This document shows positions 42,046-52,084 of a DNA stretch of 64,000 nucleotides, one piece after another (positions within the stretch are counted from its first letter, which is position 1; each line of letters opens with the position of its first letter). The notes under the pieces were generated by a model, which saw nothing but the letters and a program-made list of their open reading frames with translations, was not told the origin of the DNA and made no database searches. The stretch spans positions 1 to 64,000 of the forward strand of contig JAGTRW010000027.1 of NCBI GenBank assembly GCA_018262095.1, given 5' to 3'. The stretch is from Pseudomonadota bacterium. GTDB lineage: Bacteria > Pseudomonadota > Gammaproteobacteria > Burkholderiales > Rhodocyclaceae. A program made the translations under genes and the position numbers.

Positions 42046-43485
42046 ATGCCCCGCCATACCAAGATCGTCGCTACCCTCGGCCCCGCCTCGCGCGACCCGC
42101 TCGTCCTCGAAACGCTGATCCGCGCCGGCGTCGACGTCGTTCGCCTCAACTTCTCGCACGGCAAGGCGGAAGACCACATCGCGCTGGCCGCCAGCGTGCG
42201 TGCCATCGCGGCCAAGGTCGGTCGTCCGGTCGGCATTTTGGCCGACCTGCAGGGTCCGAAGATTCGCGTTGGCAAATTCGCTGAAGGCAAGATCACGCTC
42301 GAAGTCGGCGATCGCTTCATTCTCGACGCCCAATGCGAACTCGGCGATCAAGAGCGCGTCGGCCTCGACTACAAGGACCTGCCGAGCGACGTGAGTTCAG
42401 GCAACGTGCTGCTGCTCGACGACGGGCGCATCGTGCTCGAAGTCGACCAGGTCATCGGCCAGGAAATCTATACCACGGTACGCGTCGGTGGCATTCTCTC
42501 GAACAACAAGGGGATCAACCGCCAGGGCGGCGGTCTGTCGGCGCCGGCGCTGACCGCCAAGGACATGGACGACATCCGCACGGCGGCACAGATCGGCGCC
42601 GATTTTCTCGCTGTCTCGTTCCCCAAGAGCGCCTCCGACATGTATATGGCGCGTCAGCTGATGCTCGCCTGCGGCGGCCACGCGCTGACCATCGCCAAGA
42701 TCGAGCGCGTCGAGGCGGTCGCCGCACTCGAGGAAATCCTCGACGCTTCGGACGGGCTGATGGTCGCGCGCGGTGACCTGGCGGTCGAAGTCGGCGACGC
42801 CGCAGTCCCGGCGCTGCAAAAACGCATGATTCGCATGGCGCGCGAAAAGAACAAGCTGGCGATCACCGCGACGCAGATGATGGAATCGATGATCCTGGCG
42901 CCGACGCCGACCCGCGCCGAAGTCTCCGACGTCGCCAACGCCGTGCTCGACGGCACCGACGCGGTGATGCTCTCGGCCGAAACGGCGGCCGGCAGCTATC
43001 CGCTGCAGACCGTCGAATCGATGGCACGAATCTGCCTGGCCGCCGAAAAATCGATCATGATCACGCTCGACCGCGAATTCCTCGATCGCCACTTCACGCG
43101 CATCGACCAATCGATCGCCATGGCTTCGCTGTTCGCCGCGTACCACCTCGACGTCAAGGCGGTCGCCGCGCTCACCACCTCGGGCTCGACCGCGCTGTGG
43201 ATGAGCCGCCTCAACTGCGGCATCCCGATCTACGCGCTGACCCAGGAACCCAAGGCGCAATCGAAGATGACGCTTTACCGCGAGGTGTACCCGCTGCTCA
43301 TGAAAGAAATGCCCAATGACCGCGACGTGCAGCGCTACGAAGCCGAGCAGCGGCTGCTTGAGGCCGGCGTCGTCGCCAAGGGCGATCTGATCGTGCTGAC
43401 CTATGGCGACCAGATGGGACTCACCGGCGGAACCAATACGCTGACCATCGTCCGCGTCGGCGACCGGGCGGCGCCTACGCGTTAA
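42046..43485 (+). CDS. pyk: Pyruvate kinase
   Basis: Phosphoenolpyruvate plus ADP to pyruvate and ATP. It has 479 residues. Motifs: KIVATLGPASRDP, RLNFSHG, ADLQGPKIRVG, IAKIERVEAV with the catalytic Lys, MVARGDLAVEVG and TQMMESMI. The C-terminal regulatory domain is full length. ATG 42046 gives MPRHTKIVATLGPA with AAAGGAAG upstream. It lies near, but not in, the gap-pgk unit. Confidence 0.96.
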   Translation: MPRHTKIVATLGPASRDPLVLETLIRAGVDVVRLNFSHGKAEDHIALAASVRAIAAKVGRPVGILADLQGPKIRVGKFAEGKITLEVGDRFILDAQCELGDQERVGLDYKDLPSDVSSGNVLLLDDGRIVLEVDQVIGQEIYTTVRVGGILSNNKGINRQGGGLSAPALTAKDMDDIRTAAQIGADFLAVSFPKSASDMYMARQLMLACGGHALTIAKIERVEAVAALEEILDASDGLMVARGDLAVEVGDAAVPALQKRMIRMAREKNKLAITATQMMESMILAPTPTRAEVSDVANAVLDGTDAVMLSAETAAGSYPLQTVESMARICLAAEKSIMITLDREFLDRHFTRIDQSIAMASLFAAYHLDVKAVAALTTSGSTALWMSRLNCGIPIYALTQEPKAQSKMTLYREVYPLLMKEMPNDRDVQRYEAEQRLLEAGVVAKGDLIVLTYGDQMGLTGGTNTLTIVRVGDRAAPTR

Positions 43486-43684
43486 TTGCAGATGCCGTGG
43501 CACGACGAGCCGCGCCACGGCCAACAGCAACATCAAGGCTATTCGACAGCCGGCCGACCGGCTATCAGAACGGCGGAACCGACCGAGGCCATTGGCCAGT
43601 GATCGCGCCAAACCTGGCGGCGTCACCCGCAGCATTTGCCCTGGCCGACCAGGCGATGGGAAGTCATCATTTTTCGGAGCATCC

Positions 43685-45004
43685 ATGCACGCCAGGATCA
43701 ACTTTACCGAAATCGAAGAACACCCGCTGCGCGATCATCTCAATAACGAATTCCACGCGCAGGCGGCGATCCCGCTGACCAGCCCGGTGCTGGTTTCGCA
43801 CCTGGCCTTTCACCACGAGGGATTGCCGACGCACGACGAGCGCGAAAACGTCTTGCGGCTGTGCCAGACCAGCGCCTGCCGCTTCATCGAAAACTCGGCG
43901 ACGCATCTGATGTTCGACGCCGGCAACTTCCAGATGCGCTGGGAGCTGCACACCGAATACTCAAGCTATACCTTCTTTCGCCCGCTGCTTGCCGGCGAAG
44001 CGCTGCACCCCGACGCGACCGCGCTCGACGCGGTCTTTTCCGACTGGCTGACGGCGATTCCGGGCAAGCTGATCGTCGCCACCCACGTCGAGTTGCGCTC
44101 GACTTCCGACGTCTCGCCCGAATCGGTGCTGGCCGGTCTGTCGCCGACTTCGGGACGGCCGATGGTCGTCTCGCGAGTCGCCAACGGTGCAGCCTGGGTT
44201 TTTACCGATTTCGTTTTCGACAACGGTTTCTCGCGCTTCCTGCTGCTCGACGACACGATGGCCGGCCGCCAGCCCGGACGCGCCGTTCAGCGTCTGTTCG
44301 AGATCGAAACGTATCGCATGATGGCGCTGCTCGGTCTGCCGGTCGCCACCGAGGTCGGGCACTGGCTCAACGGCGCCGAGAGCCGCCTCGCCGAATTGAT
44401 GGATCATATCGGCCAGGCCAACTCGCCCGAAGACGAACGCGCCGTCCTCGCTGATCTCTCGAAGATGGCCGCCGAAGTCGAGCATTCGGTGGCGCGCACC
44501 ACCTTCCGTTTCAGCGCCACGCGCGCCTACAACAGCTTGGTGCAACAACGCATCGACGAGCTGCGCGAAATCCGCGTCCCGGGCTACCAGAAGCTTGCCG
44601 AATTCATGCAGCGTCGCTTCCAGCCGGCGATGAACACCTGCGCCGCGATGGCCAGCCGCCAGGACGACCTGTCCGGCCGCGTCGCACGCAACAGCCAACT
44701 GCTGCGCACGCGCGTCGACATCGAACTCGAGCGGCAGAACCAGGAACTGCTGGCGCAGATGAACAACCGCGCCAAGGTCCAGCTGCGCTTGCAGGAGACC
44801 GTCGAGGGCCTGTCGATCGCCGCCATCACCTATTACGGCTCGCAACTCGTCCAATACCTGACCAAGGGCGCCAAATACCTGTTCCCCATCCTTTCACCGG
44901 AAATCGCCACCGCCGTCTCGATTCCGCTGATTGCCGTCCTCGCGCTGTTCGGCATCAAGCGCATGCGCAAGGCGCTGGCGCTCGAAGCCGAAGAGACCCA
45001 TTGA
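43685..45004 (+). CDS. DUF3422 family protein with C-terminal membrane anchor
   Basis: A 439-residue protein whose N-terminus (MHARINFTEIEEHPLRDHLNNE) and VSHLAFHHEG segment match the DUF3422 family. Its function is unknown. The middle contains a coiled-coil-like helical stretch (about 290-390), and residues about 385-430 hold two hydrophobic helices (VEGLSIAAITYYGSQLVQYL and TAVSIPLIAVLALFGIKRM), so it is probably anchored in the inner membrane with a large cytosolic domain. ATG 43685 is preferred because conservation starts there; the frame is open to 43592. Confidence 0.85.
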   Translation: MHARINFTEIEEHPLRDHLNNEFHAQAAIPLTSPVLVSHLAFHHEGLPTHDERENVLRLCQTSACRFIENSATHLMFDAGNFQMRWELHTEYSSYTFFRPLLAGEALHPDATALDAVFSDWLTAIPGKLIVATHVELRSTSDVSPESVLAGLSPTSGRPMVVSRVANGAAWVFTDFVFDNGFSRFLLLDDTMAGRQPGRAVQRLFEIETYRMMALLGLPVATEVGHWLNGAESRLAELMDHIGQANSPEDERAVLADLSKMAAEVEHSVARTTFRFSATRAYNSLVQQRIDELREIRVPGYQKLAEFMQRRFQPAMNTCAAMASRQDDLSGRVARNSQLLRTRVDIELERQNQELLAQMNNRAKVQLRLQETVEGLSIAAITYYGSQLVQYLTKGAKYLFPILSPEIATAVSIPLIAVLALFGIKRMRKALALEAEETH

Positions 45005-45018
45005 AACGCGATCTGACC

Positions 45019-45024
45019 TATAAT
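45019..45024 (+). promoter_or_regulatory. -10 box candidate for purC
   Basis: A perfect TATAAT lies 51 bases before the purC ATG. The TTGAAA at 45001 is too near (12 bases) to be its -35, so the upstream element is unclear. Confidence 0.45.
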
Positions 45025-45074
45025 TTCCCGCCGCCTTATTCCCGCCCACTTTCCCTTTTTCCGGACCCAGAACC

Positions 45075-46013
45075 ATGACCCAAGCAATTTTCGAATCGAA
45101 CATCAAGAGCCTTAAACTGCTCGGCCGCGGCAAGGTGCGCGACATTTACGCGGTTGACGCTGACAAACTGCTGATCGTCACCAGCGACCGCCTGTCCGCC
45201 TTCGACGTCATCCTGCCCACGCCGATTCCGAGCAAGGGCAAGGTCCTGACGCAGATGGCCAATTTCTGGTTCGACCGGCTCGCCTACATCCTGCCCAACC
45301 AGCTCACCGGGATCGACCCGGAAAGCGTCGTACTGCCCAGCGAGCGCGAGCAGGTGCGCGGTCGCGGGCTGGTCGTCAAACGCCTCAAGCCGTTGCCGAT
45401 CGAAGCCGTCGTCCGCGGCTACCTGATCGGCTCCGGCTGGAAGGACTATCAGGACACCGGCGCGGTGTGCGGCATCAAGCTGCCGGCCGGTCTCAAGCTG
45501 GCCGCCAAGCTGCCGGCGCCGATCTTCACGCCGGCGAGCAAGGCCGAACAGGGCGATCACGACGAGAACATCTCGTACGAACAGGCCCAGGCCGACTGCG
45601 GCGCGGCGCTCGCCGAAGCGCTGCAAGGCACCGGCAAGAACGGTGCCGAACTCGTGACGCAGACGCGCGACGCGGCCATCGCGCTGTACTCGGCCGCGGC
45701 CGATTACGCGACGACGCGCGGCATCATCATCGCCGACACCAAGTTCGAATTCGGCATCGACGCGGCCGGCACGCTACACCTGATCGACGAAGCGCTGACC
45801 CCCGACTCGTCGCGCTTCTGGCCGGCCGACAGCTACCAGGAGGGCAAGAACCCGCCGTCGTACGACAAGCAGTTCGTTCGCGACCACCTCGAAACGCTAA
45901 CCTGGAACAAGACGGCGCCGGGACCGGCGCTGCCCGCCGAAGTCATCGCGCGCACGCGCGACAAATACGTTGAAGCCTACGAAGCGCTGACCGGACTCAG
46001 ACTGGTCGATTGA
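45075..46013 (+). CDS. purC: Phosphoribosylaminoimidazole-succinocarboxamide synthase
   Basis: Joins CAIR and aspartate with ATP in de novo purine synthesis. It has 312 residues, the long form. Motifs: [50 protein letters not shown] and [14 protein letters not shown]. It is 70 bases after DUF3422 and 56 before a DUF2189 gene. No other pur gene is nearby. Confidence 0.96.
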   Translation: MTQAIFESNIKSLKLLGRGKVRDIYAVDADKLLIVTSDRLSAFDVILPTPIPSKGKVLTQMANFWFDRLAYILPNQLTGIDPESVVLPSEREQVRGRGLVVKRLKPLPIEAVVRGYLIGSGWKDYQDTGAVCGIKLPAGLKLAAKLPAPIFTPASKAEQGDHDENISYEQAQADCGAALAEALQGTGKNGAELVTQTRDAAIALYSAAADYATTRGIIIADTKFEFGIDAAGTLHLIDEALTPDSSRFWPADSYQEGKNPPSYDKQFVRDHLETLTWNKTAPGPALPAEVIARTRDKYVEAYEALTGLRLVD

Positions 46014-46069
46014 GAACCTTAGTCCCTCAGTCGGGTCGAACCGTACCTATTCGGCAAGACAGAGGGACC

Positions 46070-46837
46070 ATGAGTGATTCATCGACCGGGAGTGACCGGC
46101 CCTGGCCGACGGTGCGTCGCATCGGCCGCTATCGCCCGCTGGCCTGGCTCAGGGCGGGCGGCGGCGATCTGCGCGCCAACCCGATCGCCAGCCTGGCCTA
46201 TGGCCTGCTTTTCGCCATCGCCGGCGACGTCATCCTGATCTTCTCTTGGCGCAACGCCTACCTGTTCACCGCCGCGCTTTCCGGTTTCTTCCTGATCGCT
46301 CCGCTGCTCGCTGGCGGACTCTACGAGATCAGCCGGCGGCACGCCGCCGGATTGCGCAGCACGTTTTTCGATTCGCTCGCCGGCTGGCGCCGCAACGGCG
46401 AGTCGATGGCGATGTTCGGTTTGCTGCTGGCGCTCGCGGCGATCGTCTGGGAGCGGACCTCGGCGGTGCTCTTCGCGCTGTTCGTCCCGAGCCTGACCCC
46501 TGACGTCGCTTTCTTCGTCTCAGAAGTCCTGCTCAACCCCGATTATCGCGGCCTGACCTTCGTCTGGATTCTGTCGGGCGGCATGCTGGCGCTGCTTGTT
46601 TTCGCCGTCAGCGCCGTGTCGATTCCGATGCTGGTCGACCGCGAGGTGGACTTTGTCACCGCGATGATCACCAGCCTGCGCGCCGTCGCCAAAAATCCGC
46701 CCCCCTTGCTGCTGTGGGCGGCGCTGGTGGCCGTCCTGACGCTGATCGGTTTCGCGACGCTGCTCTTTGGGCTGGTCATCTTGATGCCGCTGCTTGGCCA
46801 TGCCTCGTGGCATGCCTATCGCGACCTTGTAGAATAG
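46070..46837 (+). CDS. DUF2189 integral membrane protein
   Basis: A 255-residue protein with about six hydrophobic helices, matching the DUF2189 family (IASLAYGLLFAIAGDVI, FFLIAPLLAGGLYEISRRH, MPLLGHASWHAYRDLV). Function is not known. ATG 46070 has AGAGGGA upstream; the frame is open to 46010, within the purC tail. It lies 57 bases before prlC. Confidence 0.86.
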   Translation: MSDSSTGSDRPWPTVRRIGRYRPLAWLRAGGGDLRANPIASLAYGLLFAIAGDVILIFSWRNAYLFTAALSGFFLIAPLLAGGLYEISRRHAAGLRSTFFDSLAGWRRNGESMAMFGLLLALAAIVWERTSAVLFALFVPSLTPDVAFFVSEVLLNPDYRGLTFVWILSGGMLALLVFAVSAVSIPMLVDREVDFVTAMITSLRAVAKNPPPLLLWAALVAVLTLIGFATLLFGLVILMPLLGHASWHAYRDLVE

Positions 46838-46894
46838 CGGCTGCCGATCGTCGGCGTCCGACGCCGCCCCCTTATATTGCCCCCTAGAGAATCC

Positions 46895-48934
46895 ATGAAA
46901 ACCAACGCCTTGCTCGATTTTTCCGGCCTGCCCCGCTTCGACCTTATTACCCCGGACGACGTCAAGCCGGCGATCGGCGAACTGCTCGCGCGCAGCCGCG
47001 AACTCGTCGAACGCCTTTGCGCCGACACTGCGCCGGCGAGCTGGAACGGTTTCGCCGCGCCGCTCGCCGACGGCATCGAGCAATTCTCGCGCGCCTGGGG
47101 AATCGTCGGCCACCTGCACTCGGTCAACGACGTCCCGCCCTGGCGCGATGCGTACAACGCCATGCTGCCTGAAGTCTCGCGCTTCTTTGCCGAACTCGGC
47201 CAGAATCTGCAGCTCTTCGCCAAATACAAGGCGATCCGCGCAAGCAGCGAGTACGCCACCCTGTCGGCGGCGCAGCGCAAGATCATCGACAACGAAATCC
47301 GCGACTTCCGCCTCTCCGGTGCCGAACTGCCGGATGCCCAGAAGCCTCGCTTCCAGGAAATATCAGAAGAACTCGCGAGCCTCTCGGCCAAGTTCTCCGA
47401 AAACCTGCTCGACGCGACCAACGCGTTTGCCGAGATCGTTAGCGACGACGCCGAGCTTGCCGGACTGCCCGACGACGTCAAACAGGCGGCGCGTGAAGCG
47501 GCAGAGAAAGACGGCCAGCCGGGCTGGAAATTCACGCTGCACATGCCGTCTTACCTGCCGGTGATGCAATATGCGGACAGCCAGCGCCTGCGCGCCGCGA
47601 TGTATCGCGCCTACGCCACCCGCGCTTCGGAATTCGGCCCCACTGAGCTCGACAATACGCCGCTGATCCGGCGCATCCTCGAACTGCGCCGCGAAGAGGC
47701 GCAGTTGCTCGGCTACGCCAATTATGCCGAGGTCTCGCTGGTTCCCAAGATGGCCGAATCGGTCGGGCAGGTCCTCGCTTTCCTGCGCGACCTCGCCGTC
47801 AAGGCCAGGCCCTTCGCGCAAAAGGACATCGCCGAACTCACCGACTTCGCGCGCGCCGAACTTAAGATCGAAGCGCTCGAGCCGTGGGACATCGGCTACG
47901 CGTCGGAGAAACTGCGGCAAGCGCGCTACGCTTTCTCCGAACAGGACGTCAAACAGTACTTCGTCGAAGACAAGGTGCTGGCCGGTCTTTTCCACGTCGT
48001 CGAGACGCTGTTCGGCGTTCGCCTCAAGCCCGATAACGCGCCGACCTGGAACGACGATGTGCGCTTCTTCCGCATCGAGACGCAGAGCGGCGAGTTGATC
48101 GGCCAGTTCTACCTCGACCTTTATGCGCGCGACACCAAGCGCGGCGGCGCCTGGATGGACGAGGCGATCACCCGGCGCCAGACGGCGGGCGGCATGCAGA
48201 AGCCGGTTGCTTACCTCAACTGCAACTTCTCGCGCCCGGTCGGCGACAAGCCGGCGACTTTCACGCACGACGAAGTGACGACGCTCTTTCACGAAACCGG
48301 CCACGGCCTGCACCACTTGCTGACCCGCGTCGACGAACTCGGCGTTTCCGGAATCCACGGCGTCGAGTGGGACGCCGTCGAACTGCCTTCGCAATTCATG
48401 GAAAACTACTGCTGGGAATGGAGCGTGCTGCAACAGATGACCGCGCACGTCGACACCGGCGCCGCGCTGCCGCGCGAGCTGTTCGACAAGATGGTCGCGG
48501 CCCGCAACTTCCAGAGCGGCCTGCAAAATGTCAGGCAGATCGAGTTCTCGCTGTTCGACATGCTGCTGCATGCCGACTTCGATCCGGCCGGGAAAATTGA
48601 CGTACTTGACCTGCTGGCCGAAGTGCGGCGCGAAGTCGCGGTGATCATCCCGCCGGCTTGGCATCGCTTCCCCAACAGCTTTTCGCATATCTTCGCCGGC
48701 GGCTACGGCGCCGGTTACTTCAGCTACAAATGGGCCGAAGTGCTTTCAGCCGACTGCTACGCCGCCTTCGAGGAAGCCGGCGATCCCTTCGACGCGGCGA
48801 CCGGCAGGCGTTTCCTTGACGAAATCATCGCCGCCGGCGGCGTGCGAGCGGCGCTCGACAACTTCCGCGCCTTCCGCGGCCGCGACCCTCGGGTCGATGC
48901 CTTGCTGCGCCACAGTGGTATGATAACGGCGTAA
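46895..48934 (+). CDS. prlC: Oligopeptidase A (M3 family metallopeptidase)
   Basis: A cytosolic zinc peptidase that degrades short peptides, including signal-peptide fragments. It has 679 residues. The zinc motif HETGH starts at His466, with the third ligand Glu in EWDAVELPSQFMENY. The C-terminal GGYGAGYFSYKWAEVLSAD is the M3 substrate loop. ATG 46895 gives MKTNALLDFSGLPRFD; AGAGA lies upstream. Confidence 0.95.
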   Translation: MKTNALLDFSGLPRFDLITPDDVKPAIGELLARSRELVERLCADTAPASWNGFAAPLADGIEQFSRAWGIVGHLHSVNDVPPWRDAYNAMLPEVSRFFAELGQNLQLFAKYKAIRASSEYATLSAAQRKIIDNEIRDFRLSGAELPDAQKPRFQEISEELASLSAKFSENLLDATNAFAEIVSDDAELAGLPDDVKQAAREAAEKDGQPGWKFTLHMPSYLPVMQYADSQRLRAAMYRAYATRASEFGPTELDNTPLIRRILELRREEAQLLGYANYAEVSLVPKMAESVGQVLAFLRDLAVKARPFAQKDIAELTDFARAELKIEALEPWDIGYASEKLRQARYAFSEQDVKQYFVEDKVLAGLFHVVETLFGVRLKPDNAPTWNDDVRFFRIETQSGELIGQFYLDLYARDTKRGGAWMDEAITRRQTAGGMQKPVAYLNCNFSRPVGDKPATFTHDEVTTLFHETGHGLHHLLTRVDELGVSGIHGVEWDAVELPSQFMENYCWEWSVLQQMTAHVDTGAALPRELFDKMVAARNFQSGLQNVRQIEFSLFDMLLHADFDPAGKIDVLDLLAEVRREVAVIIPPAWHRFPNSFSHIFAGGYGAGYFSYKWAEVLSADCYAAFEEAGDPFDAATGRRFLDEIIAAGGVRAALDNFRAFRGRDPRVDALLRHSGMITA

Positions 48935-48950
48935 ATTGGAGGATCGTGCC

Positions 48951-49469
48951 ATGTCCGCCAGACCCCTATTTCGCCTCGCTCTGCTCAGCGCCGCGCTGCT
49001 CGCATCAACGCTCGCCAGCGCCCAAACCACCTACCGCTGGGTCGACCAGGACACGGGGAAAACCGTTTTCTCCGACCTGCCGCCGCCGCGCGGCGCCAAA
49101 CAGGTCGTCAAGCAGACCGGCGCAGCACCGGCTGAAGACCAGCAACTGCCTTACGCGACGCGCCAGGCGGCGGAAAAATTCCCGGTCATTCTCTATACGA
49201 CAGCCAACTGCGTCGAAGCCTGCCAGCAGGCACGCAGCCTGCTCAACGGCCGCGGCGTCCCATTCGCTGAAAAGATGCTCAAGAGCGACGAGGAACTCGC
49301 AGAATTGGCCAAGATCCTGGGCAGCGAGGCGGGCGTTCCCAGTCTCTCGGTCGGACAACAGAGCATACGCGGCCTCTCCGACGATGCCTGGAACAACCTG
49401 CTCGACCTTGCCGGCTATCCAAAATCTGCCGCCTACGGCGCCAGGCCGTCGGGGGCATTCGCCAAATGA
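48951..49469 (+). CDS. Exported DUF4124 and glutaredoxin-like protein
   Basis: A 172-residue protein. Residues 1-24 are a signal peptide ending ASA. A DUF4124 segment follows (TYRWVDQDTGKTVFSDLPPP). Residues about 78-150 form a glutaredoxin-like fold: VILYTTANCVEACQQAR, then GVPSLSVGQQSI with the cis-Pro. The active site has Cys-x3-Cys instead of the usual Cys-x2-Cys. It probably acts on periplasmic thiols. ATG 48951 has GGAGG upstream. The stop overlaps xth as ATGA. Confidence 0.85.
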   Translation: MSARPLFRLALLSAALLASTLASAQTTYRWVDQDTGKTVFSDLPPPRGAKQVVKQTGAAPAEDQQLPYATRQAAEKFPVILYTTANCVEACQQARSLLNGRGVPFAEKMLKSDEELAELAKILGSEAGVPSLSVGQQSIRGLSDDAWNNLLDLAGYPKSAAYGARPSGAFAK

Positions 49470-50230
49470 AGCTTGCCGCCTGGAACGTCAACTCGCTCAA
49501 GGTTCGCCTGCCGCAGTTGCTCGAATGGCTCGCCGCGACGCAACCCGACGTCGTCTGCCTGCAGGAGACCAAGCTTGAGGATCACAACTTCCCGCAGCAG
49601 GAAATCGAAGCCGCCGGTTACCAGGTCGTTTTCAGCGGCCAGAAGACGTACAACGGCGTCGCGCTGCTGGCGCGCGGAACGATCAGCGACGTCGTCTGCG
49701 GCAACCCGCTTTTTCCCGACCCGCAAAAGCGCCTGATCGCCGCGAGCGTCGGCGGCGTGCGCGTGATCTGCGCCTACGTTCCCAACGGCCAGGCGGTCGG
49801 CAGCGACAAATACGCGTACAAGCTGGCCTGGCTCGACGCGCTGCATACCTGGATCGGCGAGCAGCTCGCAGAAAACCCGCGACTGGCGCTGGCCGGCGAC
49901 TTCAACATCGCCCCAGAAGACCGCGACGTCCATGACCCGGCGGCGTGGGCCGGGCAGATCCTGTGCTCGGACGACGAACGCGCGGCCTTTCAGCGGCTGC
50001 TGGCGCTCGGACTCAAGGACAGCTTCAGGCTCTTCGCACAGCCCGAAAAAAGTTTCTCGTGGTGGGATTACCGGATGCTCGGCTTCCAGCGCAACCAGGG
50101 GCTGCGCATCGACCACATCCTGCTCTCGGCACCGCTCGCCGAACGCTGCGGCGCCGCCGCAATCGACCGCGCGATGCGCAAGCGCGAACGCCCGTCCGAC
50201 CACGCGCCGGTGATCGCGGAAATATCCTGA
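49466..50230 (+). CDS. xth: Exodeoxyribonuclease III
   Basis: Apurinic/apyrimidinic endonuclease and 3'-exonuclease in base excision repair. It has 254 residues. Motifs: AWNVNSLKVRLPQ (metal Asn), VVCLQETKLED (Glu34), YNGVALLAR, LAGDFNIAPED (Asp and Asn), and LRIDHILLS with SDHAPVIAEI (Asp-His). It overlaps the preceding gene by four bases and is followed by a short inverted-repeat element. Confidence 0.95.
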   Translation: MKLAAWNVNSLKVRLPQLLEWLAATQPDVVCLQETKLEDHNFPQQEIEAAGYQVVFSGQKTYNGVALLARGTISDVVCGNPLFPDPQKRLIAASVGGVRVICAYVPNGQAVGSDKYAYKLAWLDALHTWIGEQLAENPRLALAGDFNIAPEDRDVHDPAAWAGQILCSDDERAAFQRLLALGLKDSFRLFAQPEKSFSWWDYRMLGFQRNQGLRIDHILLSAPLAERCGAAAIDRAMRKRERPSDHAPVIAEIS

Positions 50231-50254
50231 CTAATCCTGAAAACACCAGAATTA

Positions 50255-50323
50255 ACCACGGCGACACAGAGAACACAGCGAGAGACAAAAAATATTTCGC
50301 CGTGCCCGCCGTGTCGCCGTGGT
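50255..50323. repeat. Short inverted-repeat element, copy 1
   Basis: ACCACGGCGACAC at 50255-50267 and GTGTCGCCGTGGT at 50311-50323 form a perfect 13-base inverted repeat around an AT-rich centre. A related copy lies at 60537-60658. It follows xth by 25 bases and no gene is encoded. Confidence 0.75.
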
Positions 50324-50411
50324 AGGCAGTTTTTTTGCGATCTTCGCGCCGTTGCGGTAGGCTTTTGGGGTTGAAGGATACGCTCCCGGCGTGACCGTCT
50401 CGCCCCTTCCG

Positions 50412-51269
50412 CTACTCCTTGGGAAAATCGGCGCCGCGCGCGACGCTTTCCCAGGCCGCGAACTCGCGGCTCAGCTCGGCGACCTTGGCGGTCGCCAGTT
50501 CGTACGCCGCGTTGCCGAGCAGCAGGCGGTGCGGCGGATTGGCCGACTCAACCGCCTTGACGATCGCCTGCACGGCGCGCGCCGGGTCGCCCGGCTGCTT
50601 GCCCGAAACGGTGCGCAACTGACTGCGCTTCTCGCCGGCGGTGGCCGCATAATCGGCGATCTGCTGTGCGCTCTCGTTGGCTGAACGCCCGGCCCAGTCG
50701 GTGCGAAAACCGCTCGGTTCGACGATCATCACCTTGATGCCGAGCGGCTCGACTTCCTGCCACAGCGCTTCGGACAGCCCTTCGACCGCATGTTTCGTCG
50801 CGTTGTAGTAGCCCAGTCCCGGGAACGAACGAATCCCGGCGATCGACGACAGATTGACGATGAAGCCGCTGTGCCGCTTGCGCATTCCGGGCAGTACGGC
50901 GCTGGTCATGCGGCCCAGGCCGAAGACATTGACGTCGAACATCCAGCGCACCTCGTCGTCTTCGCTCTCCTCGACCGCAGCGAAATAGCCCAGGCCGGCG
51001 TTGTTGACCAGCACGTCGATGCGCCCAAAATGCTCTTCGGCCGCCTTGACGGCAGCGTCGATCTGGCCCTGGTCGGTGACGTCGAGCTTGAGCACCAGCG
51101 CGTTCTGGTGGCCGCCCAGGTCCTTGAGCGAGTCGGGATTGCGCGCCGTCACCACCGTACGGTAGCCCGCGTCGAGAAGATGGCGGGCGAGCTCTCGACC
51201 GAAGCCGGTCGAGCAACCGGTAATGAACCAGACGGGTTTTTCGCTCATCGCAGATTTTTCGTTCGACAT
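50412..51269 (-). CDS. Short-chain dehydrogenase/reductase
   Basis: A 285-residue NAD(P)-dependent SDR. TGCSTGFGRELA is the nucleotide loop, LVNNAGLG the NNAG motif, and YNATKHAVEG holds the catalytic Tyr and Lys, with the Ser in NLSSIAGIRS. Substrate unknown. ATG 51269 has AAGGAG seven bases upstream; a later ATG at 51248 (MSEKPVW) is possible. It starts 35 bases after the rsmA stop, so it may be read from the lptD-rsmA operon. Confidence 0.9.
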   Translation of the reverse strand: MSNEKSAMSEKPVWFITGCSTGFGRELARHLLDAGYRTVVTARNPDSLKDLGGHQNALVLKLDVTDQGQIDAAVKAAEEHFGRIDVLVNNAGLGYFAAVEESEDDEVRWMFDVNVFGLGRMTSAVLPGMRKRHSGFIVNLSSIAGIRSFPGLGYYNATKHAVEGLSEALWQEVEPLGIKVMIVEPSGFRTDWAGRSANESAQQIADYAATAGEKRSQLRTVSGKQPGDPARAVQAIVKAVESANPPHRLLLGNAAYELATAKVAELSREFAAWESVARGADFPKE

Positions 51270-51304
51270 TCTTTCAACTCCTTCGGTGGTTTCGGGACGC
51301 CTGC

Positions 51305-52084
51305 TCAGTGCAGCGAGTTGGCGATGCGGATGTAGTCGGCGACCGACAATTCCTCGGCGCGCGCCGTCGGCGCGATGCCCAGTTGCGCAAAGCCCGAATC
51401 GCCGAGAATTCCCTTGAGGTTGTTGCGCAGCATCTTGCGCCGCTGCGCGAACGCTGCCGAAACGAGCGCTGCAAAGCGCGCTTCGTCCCGGGCAGAAAGC
51501 TCGTCGGGGGGGCGCGGAATCAGGCGAACCACCGCCGAATCGACCTTCGGCGCCGGCGAGAAGCACTCGGGCGGAACGTCGAGCAGTTGGTCCATCACGA
51601 AGCGGTACTGCAGCATCACCGACAGGCGGCCGAAATCCGAGGTCCCCGGCTCGGCGACCAGGCGCTCGACGACTTCCTTCTGCAGCATGAAGTGCATGTC
51701 ATAGACGCAACCGGCAAAACCAGCCAGGTGAAAAAGCAAGGGCGTCGAGATGTTGTACGGCAGATTGCCGACCACGTGCAATTTTCTGCCCGACCCATCG
51801 ACCAGCGACGAGAAATCGAAATCGAGCGCGTCGCCTTCGTGAATCGTGAGCTTTTGCGGCGAGTAGCGCGGCCGCAGCCGGGCGACGATGTCGCGGTCGA
51901 TCTCGACGACGTGCAGATGATCGAGCCGTTGCAGCAGAGGATCGGTGAGCGCGCCGAGCCCCGGACCGATCTCGACGACACAATCGTCGCGCTTGGGCGC
52001 CACCGCACTGACGATGTCGGAGATCACCTGCCGATCGACCAGGAAGTTCTGCCCAAAACGCTTGCGCGCAATATGCATGCTCAT
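51305..52084 (-). CDS. rsmA: 16S rRNA dimethyladenosine transferase
   Basis: Dimethylates two adjacent adenines in the 3' hairpin of 16S rRNA, a late check on small-subunit assembly. It has 259 residues. Motifs: FLVDRQVI, EIGPGLGALTDPLL (SAM loop) and VVGNLPYNISTPL (target-base pocket). ATG 52084 gives MSMHIARKRFGQNF; a second ATG at 52078 is also a family-like start. The first codon overlaps the stop of the mini-ORF before it (ATGA). Its first ten codons resemble the starts of the three upstream mini-ORFs, so this 5' end has been duplicated or supplied by the repeat. Confidence 0.95.
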   Translation of the reverse strand: MSMHIARKRFGQNFLVDRQVISDIVSAVAPKRDDCVVEIGPGLGALTDPLLQRLDHLHVVEIDRDIVARLRPRYSPQKLTIHEGDALDFDFSSLVDGSGRKLHVVGNLPYNISTPLLFHLAGFAGCVYDMHFMLQKEVVERLVAEPGTSDFGRLSVMLQYRFVMDQLLDVPPECFSPAPKVDSAVVRLIPRPPDELSARDEARFAALVSAAFAQRRKMLRNNLKGILGDSGFAQLGIAPTARAEELSVADYIRIANSLH

